DNA of 64,000 bases, taken from positions 1-64,000 of the forward strand of contig CAYPHY010000007.1 in NCBI GenBank assembly GCA_964410625.1. Reading direction: 5' to 3'. The position numbers were made by a program, and so were the translations under genes. The notes under the pieces are model-generated. The model worked only from the letters and a program-made list of their open reading frames with translations. It was not told where the DNA came from and made no database searches. Shown in pieces: positions 57,545-64,000 of the stretch. Numbering within the stretch: the first letter of the stretch is position 1; the number at the start of each line of letters is the position of its first letter. This DNA is from CAYPHY01 sp964410625 (GTDB lineage: Bacteria; Chloroflexota; Anaerolineae; Promineifilales; Promineifilaceae).

Positions 57545-59347
57545 TCATCGTTCTATCCGCAGCAACGCGCGGCCGTCCGCCTGCAACATTCCATCCACAT
57601 CCACCACCGGCCAGCGTTCCAGTGTCGCCGGATCATACAGCCCTACCGCTAATCTTGCACCATTTAACGCAACATTCGCCGGTAGTTGTAACTCATGCCG
57701 GTCAGCGACAATCAGCCCTGGTTGCCAATCGGCCAGCGGGTAGGCCCCACCTACCGGCGGCCGATCATCCTGCGCCACGATTTGCCCTTCTGAGTCCAAT
57801 AGGTGAACAAATACGGTCGGGTAAAGAGGTTGGGGCTGCTCAATACGCCAGTATAAGGTAACGGTTACTATCTCCCCCGGCTGCGGCTGTTCCGGTTCCA
57901 AGCCATCCAAGCCATAGCCAACCAGTTCAACCGCCTCTCCAAAGTGATAGCTCGTCGTTGTATGGGTGATATCCTGGGGCAATGGATCAGGCAAGAGCCA
58001 ATCCCCGTCCGTCACCATCTGCGGCCGCAGCCACAATACCTGTGGCGCACCGTCGGGTGGTTCGCTATGCGCTCGTGGCGGTCGTCCATCGGTATCCGTC
58101 ACCAGCCGCAACGTCCCCGACTGCCCGGCCAACGCGCTTAAATCCAGCTCCAACCATCCCGGCTCGGCCGTCACATCCGTCTCCGCCAACACCTGTTCAC
58201 CAAAGCTGATCGCCGCGCTGATTGCTCCTTCGCCAACGGCCGTAACCCCCACTTGCAAGCGGCTGGCCGGGGGAATGGTGAGTAGATAGTGCAACTCCGC
58301 ATCGGCCGGGACGCGAATCGCCGGTAAGCCATCCACCACTTCCGTCGTCGCCAACCGCGCTTGCGGCAACCGTTCGGCCGTCCATAACGACAACGCTAAA
58401 TCCTGTACCAGTCGCGCTTCTCCGGCCGCTGGAGCGATGGTGATAGGGTCATCGGCCGCTGCCAGCGGGATCGGCCGCGCTAGCAGCGGCAATAGCAGAC
58501 GGCCGCTGCCCACCTGCCACAACAGAAAACCGGCCATCAAGGCGACCAAACTCCAACCCAACGCGCGGATGAATCTTATCCCTGGCGGCCGTGCCAAAAC
58601 CAAAAAGCTAAAAGACAAGACGGCAAAGGAAAGCAACAACCCCTCAAAAACATACCCCTTGAAGGGTTCAGGCTTATACTGCTGCAAGCGGAAGTGAAAT
58701 AGATCGGGCAGCAGTTGTTCACCAACGGCCGCCAACCACCAACGACCGGGAAAACCGCCCCGTGCATAAGTCCGCAATTCCAGGTTCCCTGGACGGCCGA
58801 ACTCATTCAGCCGCAAGCCGCCCCCCAACCGGTCCCCGCCAACGGTGCGCGTGATGGCTGGTGCGTCGGCCGTCGCCTCCGGCGCGTGGAGCGTCAGCCG
58901 GTAGGCCTGGTTTGCTGATTGGATCGCTATAGGGAATTGCAGGCGATAGTAACGGCCGTCTTGCCCACCAGCCAGGTTCACACGGCTGCGATAGGTTGTT
59001 CCATCATCGGCCGCCAGCGTCACTTCCACCGGCAATCCCTCCGCCCCGGCCAGCCACACCTCCACTAACCCCAGCCGGTTCCCCTCGCTAACAAACGACT
59101 GGCTGACGCGATTCGCCCCATAAAAGGCCAACGGCGCGGGATCGGGAACCCCCGGCGCGACCTGCTCCAATGTCCACGGCCGGGGAAAGAGATAGTGGGC
59201 GTCGTAAAACATCGGAACCTGCACTTGCGGGCCAACGGCCGTTCCCCGCCACCACCCCATCCCAATCAGGAGAAGCAGCAGCAACAACAGCAGCAGGACC
59301 GCCAGCCACGGCCGCCCCCTACTATCAGCGAAAATCTGCGTCCTCAT
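57545..59347 (-). CDS. Membrane-anchored surface protein with jelly-roll-like and beta-sandwich domains
   Basis: 600 aa, unrecognised. One helix near the start (VLLLLLLLLLLIGMGWW), an extracytoplasmic domain rich in beta strands, and two central helices (LLLSFAVLSFSFLVLA; LGWSLVALMAGFLLWQVG). A large outer part ends in FGEAVELVGYGLD...GEIVTVTLYWRIEQPQPLYPTVFVHLLDSEGQIVAQDD. That final module matches the C-terminal part of the GT39-like protein at 46314-48488. The first codons (RTQIFAD) are written in repeat DNA (cagcgaaaatctgcgtc), so the start is uncertain. Likely part of the cell-envelope glycan machinery by position. Confidence 0.68.
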   Translation of the reverse strand: MRTQIFADSRGRPWLAVLLLLLLLLLLIGMGWWRGTAVGPQVQVPMFYDAHYLFPRPWTLEQVAPGVPDPAPLAFYGANRVSQSFVSEGNRLGLVEVWLAGAEGLPVEVTLAADDGTTYRSRVNLAGGQDGRYYRLQFPIAIQSANQAYRLTLHAPEATADAPAITRTVGGDRLGGGLRLNEFGRPGNLELRTYARGGFPGRWWLAAVGEQLLPDLFHFRLQQYKPEPFKGYVFEGLLLSFAVLSFSFLVLARPPGIRFIRALGWSLVALMAGFLLWQVGSGRLLLPLLARPIPLAAADDPITIAPAAGEARLVQDLALSLWTAERLPQARLATTEVVDGLPAIRVPADAELHYLLTIPPASRLQVGVTAVGEGAISAAISFGEQVLAETDVTAEPGWLELDLSALAGQSGTLRLVTDTDGRPPRAHSEPPDGAPQVLWLRPQMVTDGDWLLPDPLPQDITHTTTSYHFGEAVELVGYGLDGLEPEQPQPGEIVTVTLYWRIEQPQPLYPTVFVHLLDSEGQIVAQDDRPPVGGAYPLADWQPGLIVADRHELQLPANVALNGARLAVGLYDPATLERWPVVDVDGMLQADGRALLRIER

Positions 59348-59417
59348 CAGCGAAAATCTGCGTTCCTTTCCCGTAGAGCGATTTTCCCAAATCGCTCAGC
59401 GATTCAGGAGAATCGCT

Positions 59418-60962
59418 TTACAAGTAGTAACGTGGCAAGATGTACCACAACAAACTAACTATATTCAGCAACACCATCCCCACCCGCAACGCCATGTGCA
59501 AGCCACCCTGCCAACGGCGCGGCAGCCACATCGCCAGCCCCAGCACCAAAAAGGTCAACATCGGCACGACCGTCCCCAGCCAATAGCGCCCCTGCAAACC
59601 ACGGCCGTTGCCATACTCCCACCAAAAAGTGAGGTCATAGACCTGGATCAGCAAAATGGGGATGACGATCGACAACGCCAGAAAGAGCCAGACGACCAGC
59701 GGCGCGGCCGTTCGCCCGATGCGCCAGCCTTGCCAGTTCGGCCGTCTGCGCCAGACGCGCAGCAGCCCGATGAGCAGACCAATGATTGCCAACAGGGTCA
59801 ACCCTTGCAGCAAGCGATAGACCCAGGGGGGCAAGGGCGTGTCAATCCAGCCGAAATGCGCCCACCAGGTGACAAACATCCCTTCCATCACCGAGCGATA
59901 ATAGTCGAGCAGGTGCGGCCAAAAGGCGTAATCATAAAACGGCTCCTGGATGATGCGATGCCCCTTGAGGACGGGGTTGAAGTAAAATAAGTCCTGGTTC
60001 AGCCGCCAGCTTCGCGCCATCCACCAGCCCACCGGCAGCAAAATCGCCACCGCCATCACCCCTGTGCCGAGGATGACCGACCGGCGACGGCCGCTAATCA
60101 ACCATCTCCTCCGCCCCTCTGCTCCTCCGCTCCCCTGCCCACTTGCTCCTCTACGCCACCAGTCGTAAACGATTAAGAGGGCAATCAACGGAGCATAGCC
60201 GTTTAGGGTCGGCTTGGTCAACATGCCAACGGCGAAAATCAGCCCCATTGCCAGACCGTAGCGCCAGTCGAAGCCGTCGCGAAAGACACGCAGGCTGAGG
60301 TAGATCAGGGACGAATAGCAGACGAAGTAAAAGCCATCTACGGAAACAACGGCCGAAATCTCGGTGATCATCGGATGGAAAGCGACCAGCGCCGGAATCG
60401 TCAGCCGCATCATCGCATCGCTTGAGGTGGCTCCATCCTGAGGGAAAAGCAGCCGCGCAATGAGATAAGCGACCACGACAATTGGGCTGCTGAGCACCAC
60501 CGCCCATAGTCGCTGCACCTGCGCCCGATGTAGCAAATCCCCATCGCGAAAGAGGCGGTAGACCGGTGCGGCGAGCAAATAGTAAACGGGTGTAGCGTGG
60601 TTGAGCTTGCCGACGGCTTGCAATTCAAAAGTGGTGCGGGTGGAAGCGGGGAGCGTGGCAAACTCTGGTTCGCCGGGGCCAACGGCCGTCGCGCTAAACG
60701 CCTGTCGTTGTTCGGGGTTGTAGGGCAGACGGCCGACATCGGCCAATACCCGCGAGAGGGCGACATCGTCGGGGAGAAATTCTTCCCCTTCGTCGGGGAG
60801 GCGGCCGAACTCCCCCACAAACTGGATCACCCCATAATGGTCTTCCTCGTCCGGCCCCTGCCACAGCGGAAAGGCCAGGCTCCATAAGACCCCCTTGATG
60901 AGCATGATCAGGGTTAGTAGGCCAATTAACGCCCATTCGCGCCAGCTTTGTCTATCTCTCAT
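59418..60962 (-). CDS. GT39/DUF2142-like polytopic membrane glycosyltransferase
   Basis: 514 aa from the ATG at 60962; the frame upstream has no support. The first outer loop LAFPLWQGPDEEDHYGVIQFVGEFGRLP (about 30-58) carries the acidic pair typical of GT-C catalysis. About ten helices follow, including FHPMITEISAVVSVDGFYFVCYSSLIYLSLRVF, and the end is WLPRRWQGGLHMALRVGMVLLNIVSLLWYILPRYYL. A cytoplasmic loop (RRGASGQGSGGAEGRRR) is encoded by dispersed-repeat DNA at 60103-60155. Predicted to add sugars at the outer membrane face from a lipid carrier. Confidence 0.75.
   Translation of the reverse strand: MRDRQSWREWALIGLLTLIMLIKGVLWSLAFPLWQGPDEEDHYGVIQFVGEFGRLPDEGEEFLPDDVALSRVLADVGRLPYNPEQRQAFSATAVGPGEPEFATLPASTRTTFELQAVGKLNHATPVYYLLAAPVYRLFRDGDLLHRAQVQRLWAVVLSSPIVVVAYLIARLLFPQDGATSSDAMMRLTIPALVAFHPMITEISAVVSVDGFYFVCYSSLIYLSLRVFRDGFDWRYGLAMGLIFAVGMLTKPTLNGYAPLIALLIVYDWWRRGASGQGSGGAEGRRRWLISGRRRSVILGTGVMAVAILLPVGWWMARSWRLNQDLFYFNPVLKGHRIIQEPFYDYAFWPHLLDYYRSVMEGMFVTWWAHFGWIDTPLPPWVYRLLQGLTLLAIIGLLIGLLRVWRRRPNWQGWRIGRTAAPLVVWLFLALSIVIPILLIQVYDLTFWWEYGNGRGLQGRYWLGTVVPMLTFLVLGLAMWLPRRWQGGLHMALRVGMVLLNIVSLLWYILPRYYL
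60103..60155. repeat. In-frame repeat 'ctcctccgcccctctgctcc' in a membrane protein gene
   Basis: Same word family as 26019-26087 and 47464-47530: cctccgcccctctgctcctc, cgctcccctgcccacttgctcc. Read as a Gly/Arg/Ser loop between helices. Confidence 0.8.
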
Positions 60963-61030
60963 CTCATTGACCGCAACATCCCCGTAGCGACAATCCTCCG
61001 GATTGCCCAGACAAACCAGGAGGTTTGTCA

Positions 61031-61723
61031 CTACGGAGGCGACTTCTTGGCAACCAAAAAACAGTGGGCGCTTTCGTGCTGCCAGCGGGTTTGTAGCCAC
61101 TTCTCCACTTTGACAGCCAACGGCGTCAGTCGTTCCATAAAGGGCAATTGATCGGGCAAAATTTCCCAGAGCCAGAAGAGGATGCTGTATTGCTCGGCTT
61201 GCTGGATGGTGAAACCAGCGGCCGTTACCTGCTGCTGCAACCCGGCAAAGGTGAACGGGGCGTTGATCTCGTCCCCTAGCCAGCTTGGATAGAGCCGCCG
61301 CCCCCAACGGATGATCGGGTTGTCCTCGGCCGTCTCGATCAAGAAGAGGACGCCATTCGGCCGCAAGCAACGCCATACCTCAGCCAACGCCTGGTCCACA
61401 TCGCCGATATGGTGTAACACATGCTGAATATAAATCCCGTCCAGGCTGCCATTGGCAAAAGGCAACACCAGTCCATCGGCAAGCAACGCCGGGCCATGCG
61501 CCTGGGCCAGCTCCACCCGCTGCGGCACGGTGTCCAGCCCAATGACCCGCAACCCATATTGGGCGAAGCGGCTCATGTTCCAGCCATTGCCACAACCCAG
61601 TTCCACCACACGGTGCATCCCCGGTTGCAGCAAGACCCGCTTCTCCACCTCAAAATAAGGCAAGACCTGATAGCGGCTGGGCGACCAGTTCTCGCCAAAC
61701 ACGACTGCTTTTCGATAGTCCAT
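61031..61723 (-). CDS. Class I SAM-dependent methyltransferase
   Basis: 230 aa. SAM-binding loop VVELGCGNGWNMSRFAQYG near residue 39, then VIGLDTVPQRVELAQ (acidic residue for ribose), DGLVLPFANGSLDGIYIQHVLHHIGDVDQALAEVWRCLRPNGVLFLIE. The C-terminal half is hydrophobic and aromatic, suggesting a lipid- or glycan-linked acceptor at the membrane. It lies in the same orientation as the membrane glycosyltransferase (68 bp upstream of its ATG) and the GT2 gene, within the surface-glycan cluster. Confidence 0.85.
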   Translation of the reverse strand: MDYRKAVVFGENWSPSRYQVLPYFEVEKRVLLQPGMHRVVELGCGNGWNMSRFAQYGLRVIGLDTVPQRVELAQAHGPALLADGLVLPFANGSLDGIYIQHVLHHIGDVDQALAEVWRCLRPNGVLFLIETAEDNPIIRWGRRLYPSWLGDEINAPFTFAGLQQQVTAAGFTIQQAEQYSILFWLWEILPDQLPFMERLTPLAVKVEKWLQTRWQHESAHCFLVAKKSPP

Positions 61724-61727
61724 AGAA

Positions 61728-61935
61728 TGGTTACGCGGATGACGCGGATAATACGCAGATAACGCGGATTATCTAAAATTATAAGATTTATGCATTTTGA
61801 CACGAATGACACGAATAACACGAATTTTTCCTCCTATTTTCGTGAAATTCGTGCCATTCGTGTCGAAGAAAGGTGTTATAAGACCTACTTAAATAAATCA
61901 TGTCGCTAATCCGTGTTTATCCGTCCAATCCGTAA
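61728..61935. repeat. Spacer with three repeat families
   Basis: gttacgcggatgacgcggataatacgc words (61730-61770), a 'cacgaat' hairpin (gacacgaatgacacgaataac against attcgtgaaattcgtgccattcgtgtc, 61797-61866) and an 'aatccgt' tract (61905-61945) reaching into the end of the GT2 gene. Confidence 0.75.
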
Positions 61936-62712
61936 TCATCCGTAATCAATCTTCTCCTGACCCCCACGATGAGTAGGTTTAAAAACGTCGGTTTGCCACA
62001 GTTTGAGGCGGTGGAGCAGGTAGCGGGCGGCTACCCAGAGCGTGCTCAGGCCATAGACGGTGCTGCCCCAAAAGCTGATTGACGACGCTTCGTTAAAGTA
62101 GCGCGTGGTCACAGGCACTTCGGCAAAGCGAAAACCAAAGTGATGCGCCTGGAAGATCATCTGTGTGTCAAAAACAAAGTTATTGGAGTTCCGCAAAAAG
62201 GGGACCGTCTCCAATAGCTTCCGACTATAAGCCCGATAGCCGGTGTGGCATTCGGAAAGGTTGGTCCCCATCACCAGATTCTCGGCCGTCGTCAAAAAGC
62301 GGTTCGCCCAGTACTTGTAGCGCGGCATCCCCCCTTCCAACGCCCCGCGCGGCGGCAAAAAGCGCGACCCCAACACAAAATCCCCCTCGCCCCGCTGGAT
62401 CGCCTGGATCATCTGCGGGATCAGGTCGGGATCATATTGCCCGTCGGGGTGGAGCATAATCACAATCTCCGCCCCCTGGCGCAATGCCTCCATGTAGCAG
62501 GTCTTTTGGTTCGCACCATACCCGGCGTTGTGGGGGTGGACGATCAAATCGAGGTCCAGCCCCTTGGCAACGGCGACCGTCTGGTCAATGCTGCCATCAT
62601 CCACCAGGATCACCCGGTCTACGCAGTCCGGTGGAATGCGCTGGTAAGTGTCCACCAGCGTCTGCGCCGCATTATAAGCAGGCATGACAACAATCACTTT
62701 CGGCCGCTTCAT
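61936..62712 (-). CDS. Family 2 glycosyltransferase, DPM1/polyprenyl-phosphate type
   Basis: 258 aa. VIVVMPAYNAAQTLVDTYQRIP at the start, VILVDDGSIDQTVAVAKGL with the donor-binding DD, HPHNAGYGANQKTCYMEALRQGAEIVIMLHPDGQYDPDLIPQMI (the DxD-like HPDGQYDP) and FVLGSRFLPPRGALEGGMPRYKYWANRFLT. Ends without membrane helices. Typically makes a polyprenyl-phosphate-linked sugar used by GT-C enzymes such as those encoded nearby. An ATG five codons further up lies in repeat DNA (ggttaatggtcaatgg), so MKRPKVIVV is taken as the start. Confidence 0.88.
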   Translation of the reverse strand: MKRPKVIVVMPAYNAAQTLVDTYQRIPPDCVDRVILVDDGSIDQTVAVAKGLDLDLIVHPHNAGYGANQKTCYMEALRQGAEIVIMLHPDGQYDPDLIPQMIQAIQRGEGDFVLGSRFLPPRGALEGGMPRYKYWANRFLTTAENLVMGTNLSECHTGYRAYSRKLLETVPFLRNSNNFVFDTQMIFQAHHFGFRFAEVPVTTRYFNEASSISFWGSTVYGLSTLWVAARYLLHRLKLWQTDVFKPTHRGGQEKIDYG

Positions 62713-62719
62713 TTCCCTA

Positions 62720-64000
62720 TTAACCATTGACCATTAACCATTGACCGTTAACCATTTCCTTCGTCTCGTCTACACCTTCTGATAGTCGTTCCCACCAATC
62801 CTCGGCCGTTCCCCAACGCCGCACCCAGCGACAACCGGCCAACGCCGCCCGCACAATCGTCTGCTCCTCCTCGCGCCAGTCGCGGCCGTCCCAGCGGCTC
62901 AACGCTTCGGCCAACAATGGCCCTGGCTGGAAGGCAAACGCGCCGCGACGAGGCTGCAACAATAATGATAACGCTTCTTCTCTGTTCAGGTCGGCGGCCG
63001 TTCCCTCGCCTGGCTCCAACCGTATCCCGCGCACCGGTCGCGACGGCCGCGCATACTCAACACCGGGCATAAGCTGGTCAATCATCCCCTTCGCCTGGGG
63101 GATGAAGCGTTGCAAATAGGTGTTCAGCGTCGCCACCGGCAAATCGCGGGCACTGAACCACAACCCCAGGCGGCGCACTGGTTGCGAATAGAGCCACCGT
63201 CTGCCCTGCTTTTGCTCCATCGTCACCGGCTTGGGAAAGGGGAGCAGCCAGCCATCACGGCTGAGAATCACCACATCATCCCCGGCAAAGGCCAAGCCCT
63301 GCGTCGCACATAACCGCCCCAGTCCATAAGCCATCTCCAGCGAGGAATGGATGAGCGTCGCTTCCGGCGGCCGTTCGGCCATTGTCGAAGGGCGCACAAC
63401 TGCCGCCGCCCGCACCAGCGCATACCCCCGCCAGACCAACAGCCAGCGCAACACCGGCTCGACCACATTGGTATAAAGAAAGCCCGGCGAGCTTTCCAGC
63501 AAAGGGGAGACGATGATCTCTGTGTATTGACCCGGTAAGACGGTCAGCCCAAAGCCAAAGCGGCCAAGTTGTTCATCATAGCTAATCCCCCCCGCCAGGC
63601 GGCTGGGCGTCCCTTGCCGGTCTACGCGCAGTTGCAGGTCGCTGTCGGCCGTTAACTGCTCCACCTGAAAATAAGCCAGGTCGGGCAACGCCACCTGGGA
63701 GGCGATCCGCAGCAGGCCATGGATGTCGTAATAATGTTGCACCGGCTGGCGCATGGTCAGCCCGCGCGTCCAAATCCACTGCTCGGAGATGAGATAAAAG
63801 ACAAAGCCCACGCCGAGCAAGGCCAGCAAATCGGTCGCCAGATAGGGCAAGCTGCGCTGCAATAAGGCAAATAGCGGCAGATAGACGGCAAATAAGAGCA
63901 ATTGGCTGAGCAAGAGAAAGGCGAACCAGCGACGACGGCCGATGCGCTCCCCCTCGTGAAAGACCCACGTTTCCGCCCAATAGAAGTACCAGACGGCCGC
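62720..64000 (-). CDS. Partial membrane/HprK-like protein running off the window
   Basis: At least 426 codons; the reading frame is open to the last base, so the N-terminus is outside the window. The visible start is a pair of membrane helices (WFAFLLLSQLLLFAVYLPLFALLQ; YLATDLLALLGVGFVFYLISE). It is followed by a soluble part with an HPr-kinase-like segment (GFLYTNVVEPVLRWLLVWRGYALVRAAAVV, then LAFAGDDVVILSRDGWLLPFPKPV) as seen in HprK/PqqD-associated proteins of peptide and glycan clusters. The P-loop expected between them is not evident. The C-terminus (KEMVNGQWLMVNG) is encoded by a ttaaccattgaccatt repeat. Confidence 0.6.
   Translation of the reverse strand, partial: AAVWYFYWAETWVFHEGERIGRRRWFAFLLLSQLLLFAVYLPLFALLQRSLPYLATDLLALLGVGFVFYLISEQWIWTRGLTMRQPVQHYYDIHGLLRIASQVALPDLAYFQVEQLTADSDLQLRVDRQGTPSRLAGGISYDEQLGRFGFGLTVLPGQYTEIIVSPLLESSPGFLYTNVVEPVLRWLLVWRGYALVRAAAVVRPSTMAERPPEATLIHSSLEMAYGLGRLCATQGLAFAGDDVVILSRDGWLLPFPKPVTMEQKQGRRWLYSQPVRRLGLWFSARDLPVATLNTYLQRFIPQAKGMIDQLMPGVEYARPSRPVRGIRLEPGEGTAADLNREEALSLLLQPRRGAFAFQPGPLLAEALSRWDGRDWREEEQTIVRAALAGCRWVRRWGTAEDWWERLSEGVDETKEMVNGQWLMVNG

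Noticed and set aside
1..64000. tRNA, rRNA and complete insertion sequences
   Set aside because: No cloverleaf with a T-arm GTTCRANNC, no rRNA segments and no transposase gene were found on reading both strands.

Overview
This 64-kb window is a mosaic of housekeeping, cell-surface, regulatory and toxin-antitoxin genes from a GC-rich bacterium. I infer Chloroflexota (an Anaerolineae-like lineage). The reasons are a sigma factor paired with a DUF5667/DUF5666-type membrane protein, many large GT39/STT3-like membrane proteins, and intergenic spaces filled with degenerate self-complementary repeat hairpins. The octamer ACGGCCGT (core CGGCCG) also recurs throughout. No rRNA, tRNA or CRISPR array was seen. 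A run of 100 N lies at 19409-19508 and is flanked by the same 55 bp on both sides, so it is almost certainly a false scaffolding gap.

Layout. 0-7.7 kb: GT2 glycosyltransferase, TatD nuclease, release factor 3, proline dehydrogenase, RmlC-type epimerase, ArsC-type arsenate reductase and an STT3-like membrane protein. 8-10.5 kb: an ECF sigma factor, its coupled membrane regulator, and a second membrane-anchored protein, the last two with long Asn/Asp tails. 10.8-18.9 kb: a xylose/ribose-type ABC transporter operon whose binding protein is two near-identical modules in one chain. It is divergent from a REC-HTH-REC response regulator, a small four-helix-bundle gene bracketed by inverted repeats, and a cytoplasmic histidine kinase whose N-terminal half is a degenerate ABC ATPase domain. 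18.9-24.4 kb: acetyltransferase across the false gap, BrnT/BrnA, an MFS transporter, a PIN remnant, an EAD-like/FGE-like membrane protein, and AbrB/VapC. 24.7-35.5 kb: SurE, two C-methyltransferase paralogues, LepA, a DUF5678 protein, a molybdopterin-domain protein, TlyA, a sugar-nucleotide reductase, a clan-A glycoside hydrolase and an amino-acid-type binding lipoprotein. 35.8-40.2 kb: DUF2207 protein, zinc-ribbon protein, helical protein and an SPFH-HTH fusion, apparently one operon. 40.3-53.4 kb: M23 peptidase, DUF4258/YgiT module, a 1059-residue multidomain hydrolase, an McrC-like nuclease without McrB, a GT39-like protein, a 5'-nucleotidase and a hydantoinase A. 53.4-64 kb: a truncated DUF2442 gene, two paralogous membrane proteins, then a surface-polysaccharide cluster (flippase, two membrane proteins, methyltransferase, DPM1-like GT2 and a partial HprK-like protein running off the right edge).

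The most interesting assembly is at 10.8-18.9 kb. The kinase has no membrane segment or periplasmic sensor. Instead it carries an ABC domain of the same subfamily as the neighbouring transporter ATPase, with the P-loop Ser, signature Gly-Gly, Walker B Glu and H-loop His all replaced. I infer a sugar-responsive two-component system that reads the state of the transporter through a pseudo-ATPase domain. A second theme is the intergenic hairpin repeats. Several families sit in nearly every gap, form gene ends, and in at least four places lie in frame inside coding sequences.
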